The notes under the pieces are model-generated. The model ran no database searches. It saw only the letters and a list, made by a program, of their open reading frames with translations, and was not told the DNA's origin. The position numbers and the translations under genes are program-made. DNA of 64,000 nt from Thermococcus sp. 21S7. Its GTDB lineage: Archaea; Methanobacteriota_B; Thermococci; Thermococcales; Thermococcaceae. Location of the stretch: positions 534,082 through 598,081 of the forward strand of contig NZ_SNUT01000001.1 in assembly GCF_012027615.1 (NCBI RefSeq), in the 5' to 3' direction. Shown piece after piece: positions 50,906 through 60,438 of this stretch (positions are counted from its first letter, which is position 1; each line of letters starts with the position of its first letter).

Positions 50906-52159
50906 TTAAACCTTGAGTTTAAGTTTGACAACCGTCTCCACGTGAGGCGTGTGTGGGAACATGTCAAGCCCAACGGCACTCTCTACCGCGTATCTATCGG
51001 ATAGGGCATCAAGATTGCTCCTAAGGGTCTTTGGATTGCAGGAGACGTAGACGATGCTTTGAGGTTTGTCTTTTAAGATTTTCTTTATCAGTTTGGGGTG
51101 CAGCCCTGCCCTTGGCGGATCAACGATTATCGTCCCGTATTCCGAAAGGTTTTCGACGTCCTTGTCCTGCCCGACCAAGAAGGTCGCCTCAACACCGTTC
51201 AGTTCAGCGTTTCTGTTCGCCATCTCCACCGCGAAGGGGTTAACCTCGATTCCCTCCACGTCGAAACCCCTCTTGGCCAGGTATACCCCAAAGGTCCCAA
51301 CACCGGAGTACAGGTCGAGGACCCTCCCGCCATCGACCAGCCCCGCCACCGTCTCAACCAGCGCTACGGCCTGGTAGCTGTTCGTCTGGAAGAAGCTGTT
51401 GGGATGTATCAGGTAGGTCACGTCGTCGAGCCTCTCCCTTATGAACTCACTCCCCCAGAAGCGCGCTATCTCGCCGTGGGAGACGTCGCTGGGGGTTCTG
51501 TTGATGCTCCAGTACACAGAGGTCGCGTAGTCGAAGTATTCCGGAAACTCGCCCGGAAGCTCACCCTCCGAGGTGACGAGGTTCACCATCAGCTCGCCCG
51601 TGAACTTGCCCTTGCGGATGACGATGTAGCGCAGAAAACCTTCGTTCTTTCTTATCTCGTACAGACTCGGGGCGTGGTCTTCTATGAACTCCCTAAGGGA
51701 GCGGAGGACCTTCCCGCTGGACTGGCCGAAGACTGGGCACCACTCGATGTCAACCGCGTCCCACCATGTGCCGCGCCTTCTGAAGCCGATTCCTGCCGTC
51801 GAAATGACAACATCGATGCGATTTCTGTGACCGTATATCTTAGGAGACGGAACAACCTCGACGTCAAAGCCCAAAATCTTGGATAATTTGTCGGATTTAA
51901 ACCTAACCTGCTCCGCATAGGGGAGGTGCTGAAGAAGGCAGCCACCGCACGTTCCGAAGTAGGGGCATCCAGGCTCGGTCCGGTTTGGAGAGGACTCCAC
52001 CACGTCAAAATCAGTGGCTATAAGCGTTCTCTTTTTCCTCCGCCATCTCCTAACTTCCACAACGTCACCCGGCGCGGTGAACGGAACGTGAATCTCTTTT
52101 CTCCCCATCCTCACAACGCCTAGACCTTCCAGGTCAAGTCTTTCGACGATTCCCCGCAT
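50906..52159 (-). CDS. TrmA/RlmD-family RNA 5-methyluridine methyltransferase
   Basis: 417 residues. An N-terminal TRAM-like barrel (GLGVVRMGRKEIHVPFTAPGDVVEV) is followed by a Cys cluster for a [4Fe-4S] centre (CPYFGTCGGCLLQH, then WCPVF). The SAM-binding and catalytic core has LDLYSGVGTFGVYLA, VDPPRAGLHPKLI and SCNPKTLRSNL with the catalytic Cys. Thermococcales have two such enzymes, one for tRNA U54 and one for 23S rRNA; I cannot say which this is. Confidence 0.92.
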   Translation of the reverse strand: MRGIVERLDLEGLGVVRMGRKEIHVPFTAPGDVVEVRRWRRKKRTLIATDFDVVESSPNRTEPGCPYFGTCGGCLLQHLPYAEQVRFKSDKLSKILGFDVEVVPSPKIYGHRNRIDVVISTAGIGFRRRGTWWDAVDIEWCPVFGQSSGKVLRSLREFIEDHAPSLYEIRKNEGFLRYIVIRKGKFTGELMVNLVTSEGELPGEFPEYFDYATSVYWSINRTPSDVSHGEIARFWGSEFIRERLDDVTYLIHPNSFFQTNSYQAVALVETVAGLVDGGRVLDLYSGVGTFGVYLAKRGFDVEGIEVNPFAVEMANRNAELNGVEATFLVGQDKDVENLSEYGTIIVDPPRAGLHPKLIKKILKDKPQSIVYVSCNPKTLRSNLDALSDRYAVESAVGLDMFPHTPHVETVVKLKLKV

Positions 52160-52267
52160 GGTTTTTCATCCAGCGGGCACCTTATAAATCTGCCTTCGTA
52201 CATGTGCCGAACTCCATCCCAGAAGGTTTATTTAGTAGAAGGAAGTAATTAAATATCGGTGCCCTTG

Positions 52268-52483
52268 ATGTTCGGCAGTCGTAAGGATGTTGTTTACAAA
52301 ATCCTGGCTACCAAAAAGAGGGCCGTGGCGCTTCAGACGCTGAGCGCCGAGCTTGAAACCCCGATGCCCGCGGTTCTCAAAACAGTCAAGCAGCTTGAAT
52401 CCGACGGCCTGGTGGAGGTCTTCTACGGCCAGAAGAAGGCTTCAATAATGGTCAGGGCAAAGACCATGGAGGATTACATCTGA
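52268..52483 (+). CDS. Small winged-helix protein (71 aa)
   Basis: 71 residues from ATG 52268 (the GTG at 52259 overlaps the GGTG site). The sequence is a bare winged helix: VVYKILATKKRAVALQTLSAELETPMPAVLKTVKQLESDGLVEVFYGQKKASIMV. It probably binds DNA, possibly as a regulator of the MinD-like gene 55 bp downstream. A TATA-like GTTTATTTAG lies near 52226-52235. Confidence 0.75.
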   Translation: MFGSRKDVVYKILATKKRAVALQTLSAELETPMPAVLKTVKQLESDGLVEVFYGQKKASIMVRAKTMEDYI

Positions 52484-52538
52484 CTCCCTATCAATAATTT
52501 TTGAGTAAGAATAACAAGGACGAACGGAGGGCTAGAGG

Positions 52539-53372
52539 GTGGTGTCAGTCGTTATAACAGGAAGGGGCGGTGCCGGGAAGACCACCATGACCGCAAATCT
52601 AAGCACATATTTCTCAAAGAGGGGCTATCGGACGCTCGTCATAGACGGTGACCTCTACCTTCCAAAGCTCGCCTTTCATTTTGGCATATACAACCCGGTC
52701 TACAACATCCACACCCTCCTGAAGAATCCGGAGATGCGGGTTCTCAACGCTGTGTACCACGATGTGAACACGGGCGTGGATGTCCTCCCGGGAAGTTCAA
52801 GGCTGTACGATGTGCTCGACCTCGACAACAAGCGCCTTAGAAACATCGTGAGGGAAATCTCGGCCAGATACAAAATAACGATAATAGACTCTCCAGTCGG
52901 GATACCCTTCGACACAATATCGACCTTCAGGCTCGCCCAGTACCAGCTCATCATACTGGAGATAGAGCGCTGTCCGATACACTCGGTGCACAGGATGGTG
53001 GAGAACGAGGTCATCAAACTGAAGGCCCTGGGGGAGGCCTACGGCCTGAAGGTGGGCGTCATCATCAACAAGGTCAGGGAATCCTCCGCCAACATAGACG
53101 ACGTGGTGGACTTCCTTGAGTACAGCGTCGACGTTCCAGTCGTCGGTATAATCCCCTACGACTACAAGGTTCCGGAAGCGACAAACATGGGACGGCCCGT
53201 CCTTGACTACGCGCCGCACGCGCCTGCATCAAAGGCCATAAGGGAAGCCGGCTCCGTTCTGGACGAGTGGATATTCGGAAGGAAGAAAAAAGAGGGCATC
53301 CTCCACCGGTTCTACGAGGCGATAATCTCATTCATCCACTCCGGCAGAGCCCCTGCGGGCAAAAAGCTCTGA
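52539..53372 (+). CDS. MinD/ParA-family ATPase
   Basis: 277 residues from GTG 52539, with GGAGGG upstream. The deviant Walker [10 protein letters not shown] (about 8-16), [12 protein letters not shown] and [15 protein letters not shown] (switch II) match MinD-like proteins. The C-terminus ([22 protein letters not shown]) is a basic amphipathic helix like a membrane-targeting sequence. Archaeal MinD homologues position surface structures and chemosensory arrays; the partner is unknown. It overlaps convergent pyrE by 45 bp. Confidence 0.85.
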   Translation: MVSVVITGRGGAGKTTMTANLSTYFSKRGYRTLVIDGDLYLPKLAFHFGIYNPVYNIHTLLKNPEMRVLNAVYHDVNTGVDVLPGSSRLYDVLDLDNKRLRNIVREISARYKITIIDSPVGIPFDTISTFRLAQYQLIILEIERCPIHSVHRMVENEVIKLKALGEAYGLKVGVIINKVRESSANIDDVVDFLEYSVDVPVVGIIPYDYKVPEATNMGRPVLDYAPHAPASKAIREAGSVLDEWIFGRKKKEGILHRFYEAIISFIHSGRAPAGKKL

Positions 53373-53888
53373 AACCGTGACGAGGGGGATAAACCGGTAC
53401 CTCCCCCCTATTCTCTCACCGGCGCCCTCCTCCCTGTCGACCACCACGCTTATGGCGGCTATCTCCGCTCCGGCCTTCTCCAGAACCTCCGCCGCGCGCA
53501 GAACGCTCCCCCCGGTGGTCGTCACGTCCTCGACCAGGAGTATCTTCTCGCCGGGCTTTACCTCGCCCTCGATCTGGCTCCCGGTGCCGTGTCCCTTGGG
53601 CTTCTTGCGGACTATGACGAGGGGCTTTCCGGTTTCCAGCGATAGGGCCGTCGCTATCGGCACGGCTCCAAGCTCCGGGCCGGCGACGCGGTCGAACTCA
53701 ATCCCGAGTTCCTTGGCCTTCTCGGCCATCAGCCTCGCGATTATCCTCAGCGCCCCGGGATTCGTGGAGAGCTTCTTGACGTTGATGTAGTAGTCGCTCT
53801 CCCTTCCTGATGTGAGAACGAAGCGGCCGAAGAGGATGGCTTCCTCCGAGAAGAACATGTCGATGAGCTGGCCTTTCATATCCCCCAT
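53328..53888 (-). CDS. pyrE: Orotate phosphoribosyltransferase
   Basis: 186 residues from ATG 53888 with AAGGTG six bases upstream. The PRPP-binding motif is [22 protein letters not shown], with a catalytic-loop [16 protein letters not shown] and the [18 protein letters not shown] opening typical of PyrE. It makes orotidine-5'-phosphate in pyrimidine synthesis. A near-perfect inverted repeat flanks its likely transcription start. Confidence 0.94.
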   Translation of the reverse strand: MGDMKGQLIDMFFSEEAILFGRFVLTSGRESDYYINVKKLSTNPGALRIIARLMAEKAKELGIEFDRVAGPELGAVPIATALSLETGKPLVIVRKKPKGHGTGSQIEGEVKPGEKILLVEDVTTTGGSVLRAAEVLEKAGAEIAAISVVVDREEGAGERIGGRYRFIPLVTVSELFARRGSAGVDE

Positions 53889-53899
53889 TTTGAACACCT

Positions 53900-53950
53900 T
53901 CGTGTAAATTTCTCGGCAGTTCCAAAGGAAAATCTACACGAGATTTAAAA
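53900..53950 (-). promoter_or_regulatory. pyrE promoter with an inverted repeat across the start site
   Basis: TCGTGTAAATTT (53900-53911) and AAATCTACACGA (53930-53941) are complementary at 11 of 12 bases across an 18-base spacer. On the minus strand the TATA box TTTTTAAATC lies at about 53942-53951, so one arm is between TATA and start site and the other in the leader. It could be an operator or an RNA hairpin controlling pyrE. Confidence 0.45.
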
Positions 53951-53995
53951 AGCTTGAGGCCAAAATTAATAAGGGGGAATGGTTGAGAAAATACC

Positions 53996-54739
53996 ATGCT
54001 CACGCCGGAAAAAGTCATCGAGTACTACTTCGGAATTATAACCGTAGTTGGCGGTCTCTCCGTCCTGCTGGCGGTCAAGTACACCCTCCGGAGATGGCGC
54101 TCCTTCCCGAAGAACGGCTGGAAGGTGGGCTCATTCGCAACCGCCCTCGTCGGCCTCATCGTTGCATCACTCCTGGAGACACCGCTACTGTTCCTCAAGA
54201 CGTGGATTGCACTGGCCTTTGCGGCCGGGATAATCGAGGAGTCGGTGAAGCTCCTGCCCATGAAGTTCTTCGAGCGCTCGCCGGAATGGGAGAAGTGGAG
54301 GCTCGTCATAGGCGCGGGGCTCTTCCTTGGAATCATAGAAGGTTTAATGTACACCGCGGGAATCTTCGCTCTCAACCAGCCGGCATATCTCGTTGGGGTC
54401 AGAATCGTCCTCGCGGGACTCCACGCCACATGGGCGGCCATCACGATCGGCTTCCTGCTCGGCGAGCGGGGATGGAAGCGCTTCACGGGGCTGGCCTTTT
54501 CGATGATAGCGCATGCCCTCTACGACCTCCCCTCCCTGGCGATGGTGGACGGCTACCCCGGAACCGTCGTGGCGTATCTGGCCGGACTCTCAACGGGCTT
54601 CCTTCTCGTGACACCGCTGATGGCAAAGAAGGCCGCCGAGATGGCCGGGAGACTGGTTCCAGAGGAAGGTGAAGGGCAGGACGAAGTGCCGGAGAATATT
54701 GAAGAAACGGAAGAAAACGAGGTCACCTCTTCGCCTTGA
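53996..54739 (+). CDS. PrsW-like intramembrane glutamic protease
   Basis: 247 residues with about eight hydrophobic segments. The EESVKLLPM pair (PrsW motif EExxK), [18 protein letters not shown] and MIAHALYD give the Glu and His residues expected in the PrsW/CAAX-like protease fold. A Glu-rich cytoplasmic tail follows. Substrate unknown. It overlaps the convergent DNA ligase gene by 17 bp. Confidence 0.82.
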   Translation: MLTPEKVIEYYFGIITVVGGLSVLLAVKYTLRRWRSFPKNGWKVGSFATALVGLIVASLLETPLLFLKTWIALAFAAGIIEESVKLLPMKFFERSPEWEKWRLVIGAGLFLGIIEGLMYTAGIFALNQPAYLVGVRIVLAGLHATWAAITIGFLLGERGWKRFTGLAFSMIAHALYDLPSLAMVDGYPGTVVAYLAGLSTGFLLVTPLMAKKAAEMAGRLVPEEGEGQDEVPENIEETEENEVTSSP

Positions 54740-56402
54740 ACCTCTCCTGGAACTCGTAGAGCTGGGCTATGCGCTCGATCGTGTCCGCCTCCTCGGGACT
54801 CTTGTCCTCCCTCAAAGCGACGTAGCGCGGGAAGCGGAGGGCAAAGCCGCTCTCGTACTTCGGACTCTTCTGTATCTCCTGGTAGGTGACCTGGATAACG
54901 ACCTTCGGCTCTATCTCGACGTACTTGCCCTCCTCACGGACTATGAGGGGCTTGAGCATCTTGGTGAACTCGGCCAGGTCTTCATCGGTAAAGCCGCTCC
55001 CGACCTTTCCGACCGGGACGAACTCTCCGCTGTGGGGGTCAAAGGCCGCAACCAGGAAGGAGCCGAGGAGGTGTGCGCGCCTTCCTTCACCCCATTCGGC
55101 ACCGATTATAACGAGGTCGAGGTCCTCCATCGTGGGCTTTATCTTGAGCCACTTCTTGCCCCTGTTTCCGGGCTCGTAAACCGAATCCAGACGCTTCGCC
55201 ATCAGCCCCTCGTGGCCGAGCTCAAGGGCGCGCTGGTAGAACTCCTCCGCCTCGTCAGCGTTATCCGTGACAAGCTGTTCAGCCAGCCTTATCCGCTCGT
55301 TCGGGGAGATTATTCCCTCAAGTTTTTCCCTGCGCTCGGAGAGAGGAGCGTCTATAAGCCCCTCACCGTCAACGTAGAGGACGTCGAAGAAGTTCAGCTC
55401 AAGGGGAATCTTCTCCACCATCTCCTCGATGTTGTACTTTCTCCTGAAGCGCCTCAGCACGTACTGGAAGGGTCTGGGCTTTCCTTCCTCGCCCACGGCA
55501 ACGAGCTCGCCCTCCACGATGGCTTTTTCAGCTTTTACGCTCTCAAGAACCGCTGAGACCACGTCGGGTATTGACTTCGTCACGTTCTCCAGCCTGCGGG
55601 AGTATATAACAACCCTGTCGCCGTCTTTGTGGACCTGAACGCGCGCGCCGTCGTACTTTATCTCGAACGCCGCCTTTCCGCCCATCTCTGCCAGAGCCTC
55701 CTTCACGTTGGCCGCGTTCTGGGCGAGCATCGGTCTTATGGGCTTGCCCACCTGAATTCTGACCTTTGAAAGGCCCTCGTTGCCCTCAAGCTTGGCCACC
55801 TTCGCCACGTATCCGAAGTCGCTCGTGAGCATGTAGGCCCTCTCGACGAGCTCGGCCTTGACTCCAAAGGCGCTCGCTATGGCGTCCCTCATGAGCCCCT
55901 CGGCAACGCCGGTTCTCATCGTTCCCAGAACCGTTCTGGCGAGGTACTTGCCCTCCTCGGGTTGCGCGTCCATGAAGAGGTTGGCCAGGTGCTTCAGCTT
56001 TCTGTCCTGACTCCCCTGCCCGCTCGCCTCTGCTATCTTAATGAACGTGCCGTAAACACGCTTTATCGTGAGGGGCTGGGAGAAGAAGCTCTTCTGCTTT
56101 TTCTTCTTCAGGGCCAGGGCGACGCTCTCACCGAAGTCTCCGGTGTCCCTCACCGAGTTCTCTATCTCCCTCTCGGGAACGCCGGTTGCCATGGAAACGG
56201 CCTTTATGAGGAGCTTCTCGCCAACCCCAAGTTCTCTCTCATCCCAGTCAGGGAAGACCTTTCCGAGAATGAGGTACGGTATTATCTCAAGGAGCTCATC
56301 GGGGGTTCTCTTCAGAAAATCGGAGACGAACCTCGTCTTGAGGGTCTTGAGTGTCGTTTTTTCAAGGCGTCTGTAGAGGTCGGCCAGTTCGGCATATTTC
56401 AT
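54723..56402 (-). CDS. lig: ATP-dependent DNA ligase
   Basis: 559 residues from ATG 56402 with GGTGG upstream; the open frame to 56459 lies in the neighbour's 3' region. The N-terminal DNA-binding domain ([30 protein letters not shown]) is followed by the adenylation motif [12 protein letters not shown] with the catalytic Lys. Motifs [27 protein letters not shown] and KKWLKIKP come next. This is the replicative/repair ligase of archaea; the T. kodakarensis enzyme is of the same size. Confidence 0.96.
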   Translation of the reverse strand: MKYAELADLYRRLEKTTLKTLKTRFVSDFLKRTPDELLEIIPYLILGKVFPDWDERELGVGEKLLIKAVSMATGVPEREIENSVRDTGDFGESVALALKKKKQKSFFSQPLTIKRVYGTFIKIAEASGQGSQDRKLKHLANLFMDAQPEEGKYLARTVLGTMRTGVAEGLMRDAIASAFGVKAELVERAYMLTSDFGYVAKVAKLEGNEGLSKVRIQVGKPIRPMLAQNAANVKEALAEMGGKAAFEIKYDGARVQVHKDGDRVVIYSRRLENVTKSIPDVVSAVLESVKAEKAIVEGELVAVGEEGKPRPFQYVLRRFRRKYNIEEMVEKIPLELNFFDVLYVDGEGLIDAPLSERREKLEGIISPNERIRLAEQLVTDNADEAEEFYQRALELGHEGLMAKRLDSVYEPGNRGKKWLKIKPTMEDLDLVIIGAEWGEGRRAHLLGSFLVAAFDPHSGEFVPVGKVGSGFTDEDLAEFTKMLKPLIVREEGKYVEIEPKVVIQVTYQEIQKSPKYESGFALRFPRYVALREDKSPEEADTIERIAQLYEFQERFKAKR

Positions 56403-56446
56403 CTTCACCACCCGGGATAGGTTAGGAAGAAGGGAGATAAAAGGGT

Positions 56447-57349
56447 TTAGCCGACCCACCTTCCCACCACGGGCCGGCCCCCGTGGATTCCGGTCACATC
56501 GTAGGGCAGACCGAGATCGGCCAGGAGGTTCTTCGCTCCCTCGACCTCCTCCTTCCGGAGAAGGGCAAAGAGACCCCTGCCCAGCATTATCATGGAACTG
56601 GGATTTCTAAGTACTCTATCAAGCTCCCCCGCCAGTTCAAGGAGCTCTCCGTTCAGAAGGCCCGTTTTCTCGGCGAATTCCCTCGCCAGAACCATCATCC
56701 TTTCCGGACTCGGCTCCCGGAGGAGCTTCTCAAGTGCCTCATTTCCCTCGCGCTCTATGACCTTCACAACGTCGCCGTCCAGAACTTCCCTCGTTGATAG
56801 CCTTCCAAGAGGAACCACGAGAACCCGGTAGTCCTCGAAGAACAGATTGTCGACAACCCCGATTCCCGGGCCGCCCGCCTTAACGCGAACCTCTATCCCG
56901 CCGGCGAGCTGGGCTATGACGTCCCCGAGGCCGCCCCTGTTGAGAACCTCGTACTTGTGCGCTATCTGGGCGGCTTTAAGCCACGTCCCGCCGAAGGCGT
57001 AGCTTAAGGCCAAAGCAGTTCCCAGGGCACCGCCGGCGCTGTTACCGAAGCCGTATCCGTTCGGGAAGTCGAAGTACTGCCAGATTTCAACCTCTCCGTG
57101 GAAATCCTCCGGAACGAGTTCGTCCGCGACGGAGTAGCTTATGACCGCCCTTTTCTTCCCAACCGGCTCGCCGTTGAAGGCAACGTGTACGTGTCTCTCC
57201 AGGGTGCCGGTTTCTATGCTCGCGAAGACGTTGACACCCTTGTCGAGGTTCACCCCCGCCCCGAGGGAGCCGGCTTTGAGCGGGTCATCGTGAAACATGG
57301 GGACGAAGAAGGCCGTTATGTGAGCGGGAACGAAGGTTCTAACGAGCAA
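56447..57349 (-). CDS. Pantoate kinase (archaeal CoA biosynthesis)
   Basis: 300 residues from a TTG at 57349 with GGAGGTG five bases upstream. The GHMP-kinase loop is [32 protein letters not shown] and [13 protein letters not shown] are typical of the archaeal pantoate kinase first defined in T. kodakarensis. It phosphorylates pantoate before condensation with beta-alanine, the archaeal order of CoA synthesis. It converges with nothing and lies 44 bp upstream of lig on the same strand. Confidence 0.9.
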   Translation of the reverse strand: MLVRTFVPAHITAFFVPMFHDDPLKAGSLGAGVNLDKGVNVFASIETGTLERHVHVAFNGEPVGKKRAVISYSVADELVPEDFHGEVEIWQYFDFPNGYGFGNSAGGALGTALALSYAFGGTWLKAAQIAHKYEVLNRGGLGDVIAQLAGGIEVRVKAGGPGIGVVDNLFFEDYRVLVVPLGRLSTREVLDGDVVKVIEREGNEALEKLLREPSPERMMVLAREFAEKTGLLNGELLELAGELDRVLRNPSSMIMLGRGLFALLRKEEVEGAKNLLADLGLPYDVTGIHGGRPVVGRWVG

Positions 57350-57418
57350 CCTCTCACCTCCGAGAAGAGGGTCGAACCTTTGCCTTTTAAAAGTGGCGAG
57401 AAAAGGGAAAAAGAAAGC

Positions 57419-59014
57419 TCACTTCTCTGCCACGTACACCGGAACCTTTCCGTGCGGTATGCCGTACTTCCTGCCGTACCACTCCGTGAGGAAGTACCAA
57501 GCGCCGACGAGGAGAACAAGGCCAAGCGGAAGGAGTATCGCCCAGCTGTGGACGCCGAAGCCAAAGAGCACGTAGAGTATGATGCCAACGCTCGATGCGG
57601 TTACCGCGTACGGCACCTGCGTCGTGACGTGGTCTATGTGGTCCGAACCGGAGAACATTGAACTCATGATGGTCGTGTCGCTGATCGGTGAGCAGTGGTC
57701 GCCAAAGATACCGCCGGCGAAGACAGCACCGATGGCGGCGAAGACCTCCGGACCAACATAGCCGGTAACCCCGTAGGCGAGCGGTATGGCGATGGGCAGC
57801 ATTATGCTGAAGGTTCCCCAGCTCGTTCCGGTCGTGAAGGAGATGAACATCGAGATGAGGAACACTATCAGCGGCACCCAGCTGCCGGTGACGCCGGCGC
57901 TCTTGGCGAGGTCAACGATGTACGGGGCGGTCCCGACGGCGTCGGTGGCGCTCTTGATGCTCCAGGCCAAGAGCAGTATCGTGTTGGCTATGATCATCTG
58001 CTTCATACCTCGGATTATGGCGTCCTCGGCTTCTTCGACGGTCATGCGCCTCATTCCCAGGACGAGGAAGAAGGCAACCACGACCATGGCGAAGGAGCCC
58101 CAGAGAAGCGCCAAGGCAGAGTCGGAGTTTCCAAGAACACCCATCAGTCCATCGGTGGCGTAGACCTCGCTTCCGCCGCCGGTATACCACATGCCGTAGA
58201 GGGTGACGAATATGAGCGTCAGTATCGGCCAGATGAAGATGTGGACGCTGCCGTCCTCCTTCGGCATGCCTAGGTCAACCTCGGTTGTCATGAGCGGCCT
58301 TGCGCCATCGCGGAGGACTTTGCCCTCGGTCCTGGCGCGCATCTCTGCCTTGAGCATCGGGCCGTAGTGCCTGTGGGTGAAGGCCACGATGAAGACCAGT
58401 ATTATCGCGAGTATCGAGTAGAACCTGAAGGGAACGCTGTGCATCCAGGCGACGTAGGCGCCGTAGTCAACGTTGAGGTCCTTGAAGGCGTCGCCGATGA
58501 GACCGACCTCGTAGCCTATCCAGGTAGAGACTATGGCCAGTCCCGCAACCGGCGCGGCCGTCGAGTCGTCTATGTAGGCGAGCATCTCACGGGAAACGCG
58601 GGTCCTGTCGGTGATGGGCCTCATGGTGTTACCGACTATGATGGTGTTGGTGTAGTCATCGAAGAAGATGAGCACACCGAGGAGCCATCCCATCAGTGAG
58701 GCACCGCGACTGCTGCGTACTTTGCTCGCCAGGGCGCGGCCTATCGCCATCGCTCCTCCAGACTTGTATATCAATCCCACACCCGCACCGATGAGGAAGT
58801 CAAAGATGAGTATCTTGACGTTCCAGTCATCGATGGCGTTGCCTACTATCCAATCGAGGGTTTGGGTGGTTCCTGTCACAGGGTTCCATCCGGAGACCAT
58901 TACACCTCCAATCCAGACACCGGCGAACAGAGCCAGGATAACCCTCTTCGTCCATATCGCCAAGATAATAGCCACCAGAGGCGGCAGCAGAGACAGTATC
59001 CCAAAGTCCGACAC
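57419..59014 (-). CDS. NhaC-family Na+/H+ antiporter-like membrane protein
   Basis: 531 residues from GTG 59014 (GGGGGTG spaced upstream; the frame open to 59131 has no start signal). It has about eleven hydrophobic segments. The motifs ALFAGVWIGGVMVSG, FFDDYTNTIIVGNTMRPITDR, TGTSWGTFSIMLPIAIPL and FGDHCSPISDTTIMSSM are the NhaC (PF03553) pattern. It probably exchanges Na+ for H+ or carries an organic ion in the cell membrane. TATA-like CCTTATATTCC lies near 59056-59066. Confidence 0.92.
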   Translation of the reverse strand: MSDFGILSLLPPLVAIILAIWTKRVILALFAGVWIGGVMVSGWNPVTGTTQTLDWIVGNAIDDWNVKILIFDFLIGAGVGLIYKSGGAMAIGRALASKVRSSRGASLMGWLLGVLIFFDDYTNTIIVGNTMRPITDRTRVSREMLAYIDDSTAAPVAGLAIVSTWIGYEVGLIGDAFKDLNVDYGAYVAWMHSVPFRFYSILAIILVFIVAFTHRHYGPMLKAEMRARTEGKVLRDGARPLMTTEVDLGMPKEDGSVHIFIWPILTLIFVTLYGMWYTGGGSEVYATDGLMGVLGNSDSALALLWGSFAMVVVAFFLVLGMRRMTVEEAEDAIIRGMKQMIIANTILLLAWSIKSATDAVGTAPYIVDLAKSAGVTGSWVPLIVFLISMFISFTTGTSWGTFSIMLPIAIPLAYGVTGYVGPEVFAAIGAVFAGGIFGDHCSPISDTTIMSSMFSGSDHIDHVTTQVPYAVTASSVGIILYVLFGFGVHSWAILLPLGLVLLVGAWYFLTEWYGRKYGIPHGKVPVYVAEK

Positions 59015-59323
59015 AGTTTCACCCCCATCTAAATACCATGCCTTGAATTCTTGGGTGGAATATAAGGTTTCCTGAAAAGTTTTTGACACAATGACATGTT
59101 TCCGAAAATCTCGTGGGCCGTTTCCATACATTTGAATCTGATTTCTTGCATTTTAGTGAATACTGGTGTACTCCTGCATTAATGCATGCTTTCAAGTACA
59201 ATAATGCGCACCAATACCATAAAAATCTTTCCCAGAAAAGCTTCAGAAAAGAGACATTGGGGCTTAAAAAACGCTAAAGAAGGGCGACTCACTCGGAAGA
59301 GTATTTGAAAATTGAAGGGCCTT
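59015..59323. other. AT-rich gap between nhaC and udg
   Basis: The 309-bp gap has no supported gene. It contains the nhaC promoter (minus strand, about 59056-59066), a perfect 12-bp palindrome TGCATTAATGCA (59175-59186) and T/A-rich DNA that may hold the end of the udg transcript. Confidence 0.4.
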
Positions 59324-59911
59324 TCATGATTGGCCATCTATCAGCTCTCTAAGCCTCTGAAAGTCCTTTCTCAACTCCCCCCTCAGAGGCGGACGGTAGA
59401 GGGCAACGGCCGGGTGGTACATCGGCATTATGACGAATCTGCCGAAGAGCGTGTGCGCCTCGAAGGTCTTTCCGTGTATCCTGCTTATCGGCTCGACCTC
59501 GAAGCCGAACTTCTCAAGGATGTACCTCATGGAGTGCCTTCCGAGGGGAACTATAACCTTAGGCCGGATTATGTCTATCTGTCTGTCGAGATAGGGCGAA
59601 CAGGCTTTGATTTCCTCCTCCGTGGGGTCGCGGTTTTCCGGCGGGCGGCACTTGACTATGTTTGTTATGTAGACCTCCTCCCTGCTCAGGCCTATCTCGG
59701 CCAGGAGCTCGTCGAGCACCTTCCCAGCCCGACCGACGAAGGGAAGCCCCCTCTGATCCTCCCAGTAGCCGGGCGCTTCACCAACGAACATCACCCTGGC
59801 GTCGTAGCTCCCGGAGCCGGGAACGGCGTTGGTTCTAAGGCTCCCGAGGGGACACTTCTGGCAGCTCCTTATACGCTCCTCAAGCTTTCTCATGGCCTCT
59901 TCCTTTCCCAT
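59324..59911 (-). CDS. udg: Type IV (family 4) uracil-DNA glycosylase
   Basis: 195 residues from ATG 59911 with GAGGTG five bases upstream. Four Cys for a [4Fe-4S] cluster are present: CQKCP near the start, then VKCRPPENRDPT and ACSPYL. The active-site GEAPGYWEDQRGLPFVG and HPAVALYRPPLR motifs match archaeal UDGa. It removes uracil from DNA, important at high temperature. It follows the small helical gene by 9 bp. Confidence 0.95.
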   Translation of the reverse strand: MGKEEAMRKLEERIRSCQKCPLGSLRTNAVPGSGSYDARVMFVGEAPGYWEDQRGLPFVGRAGKVLDELLAEIGLSREEVYITNIVKCRPPENRDPTEEEIKACSPYLDRQIDIIRPKVIVPLGRHSMRYILEKFGFEVEPISRIHGKTFEAHTLFGRFVIMPMYHPAVALYRPPLRGELRKDFQRLRELIDGQS

Positions 59912-59920
59912 GGAAACACC

Positions 59921-60280
59921 TCATCTCTTGAGTGCGAGCGTTTTCTGGGAGAGGTACGCGCCGAGGAACTCGACCCAGGCGGTGTAGTAGCCCTTCTCGT
60001 ACTCGTCGCGGAACTCGTGCTCAAGTATCCCCTGGAAGTGATTCAGCAGATTTTCGGCCTTTTCCCTGTCGTGCTCGTTTATGAGCTGGACTATAAGCGC
60101 ATCGGTGTCGTTGTCCTTGAGGGCGCTTATGAAGCCGTTTATTGCCTTCCCATAGCCCCTGCCCCACTCGTCCGAGCCGGCCATCTTCTGGAGCTTCTCC
60201 AGGTGAGCCTTGGCTTTGGTAAAGTCCCTCTTGAGCAGGGCCCGTAGGAACATCTCCATTCTCATCTCTCTCGCCGGCAT
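59921..60280 (-). CDS. Small helical conserved hypothetical protein (119 aa)
   Basis: 119 residues from ATG 60280 (GGTGGTGGG just upstream). It is all helical with HEAT/TPR-like spacing (FLRALLKRDFTKAKAHLEKLQKMAG..., GRGYGKAINGFISALKDNDTDALIVQLIN...). The frame extends upstream to 60412 but crosses the tes promoter region. It lies next to udg on the same strand. No family recognised. Confidence 0.68.
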   Translation of the reverse strand: MPAREMRMEMFLRALLKRDFTKAKAHLEKLQKMAGSDEWGRGYGKAINGFISALKDNDTDALIVQLINEHDREKAENLLNHFQGILEHEFRDEYEKGYYTAWVEFLGAYLSQKTLALKR

Positions 60281-60371
60281 CCCACCACCGGAGTAACTTT
60301 GATGGCGTGCTTTTAACCTTAGCCCTCTACCCAGATGTGGGGCATAGATATGCAGGAAAATCTTCATATTT

Positions 60372-60392
60372 ACGCAAAAGTTTTTATACCTG
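60372..60392 (+). promoter_or_regulatory. TATA box of the tes gene
   Basis: AAAAGTTTTTATACC (60377-60391) lies about 50 bases before ATG 60439. GAGGTGG (60426-60432) is spaced six bases before that ATG. Confidence 0.5.
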
Positions 60393-60438
60393 ATGATTGG
60401 ATAAGTGACCAAAGGCGAAAGTTGAAGAGGTGGGTAGC

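Noticed and set aside
59175..59186. Perfect palindrome TGCATTAATGCA upstream of nhaC
   Set aside because: More than 100 bases from the likely TATA box and single copy in the window; no support for function beyond symmetry.
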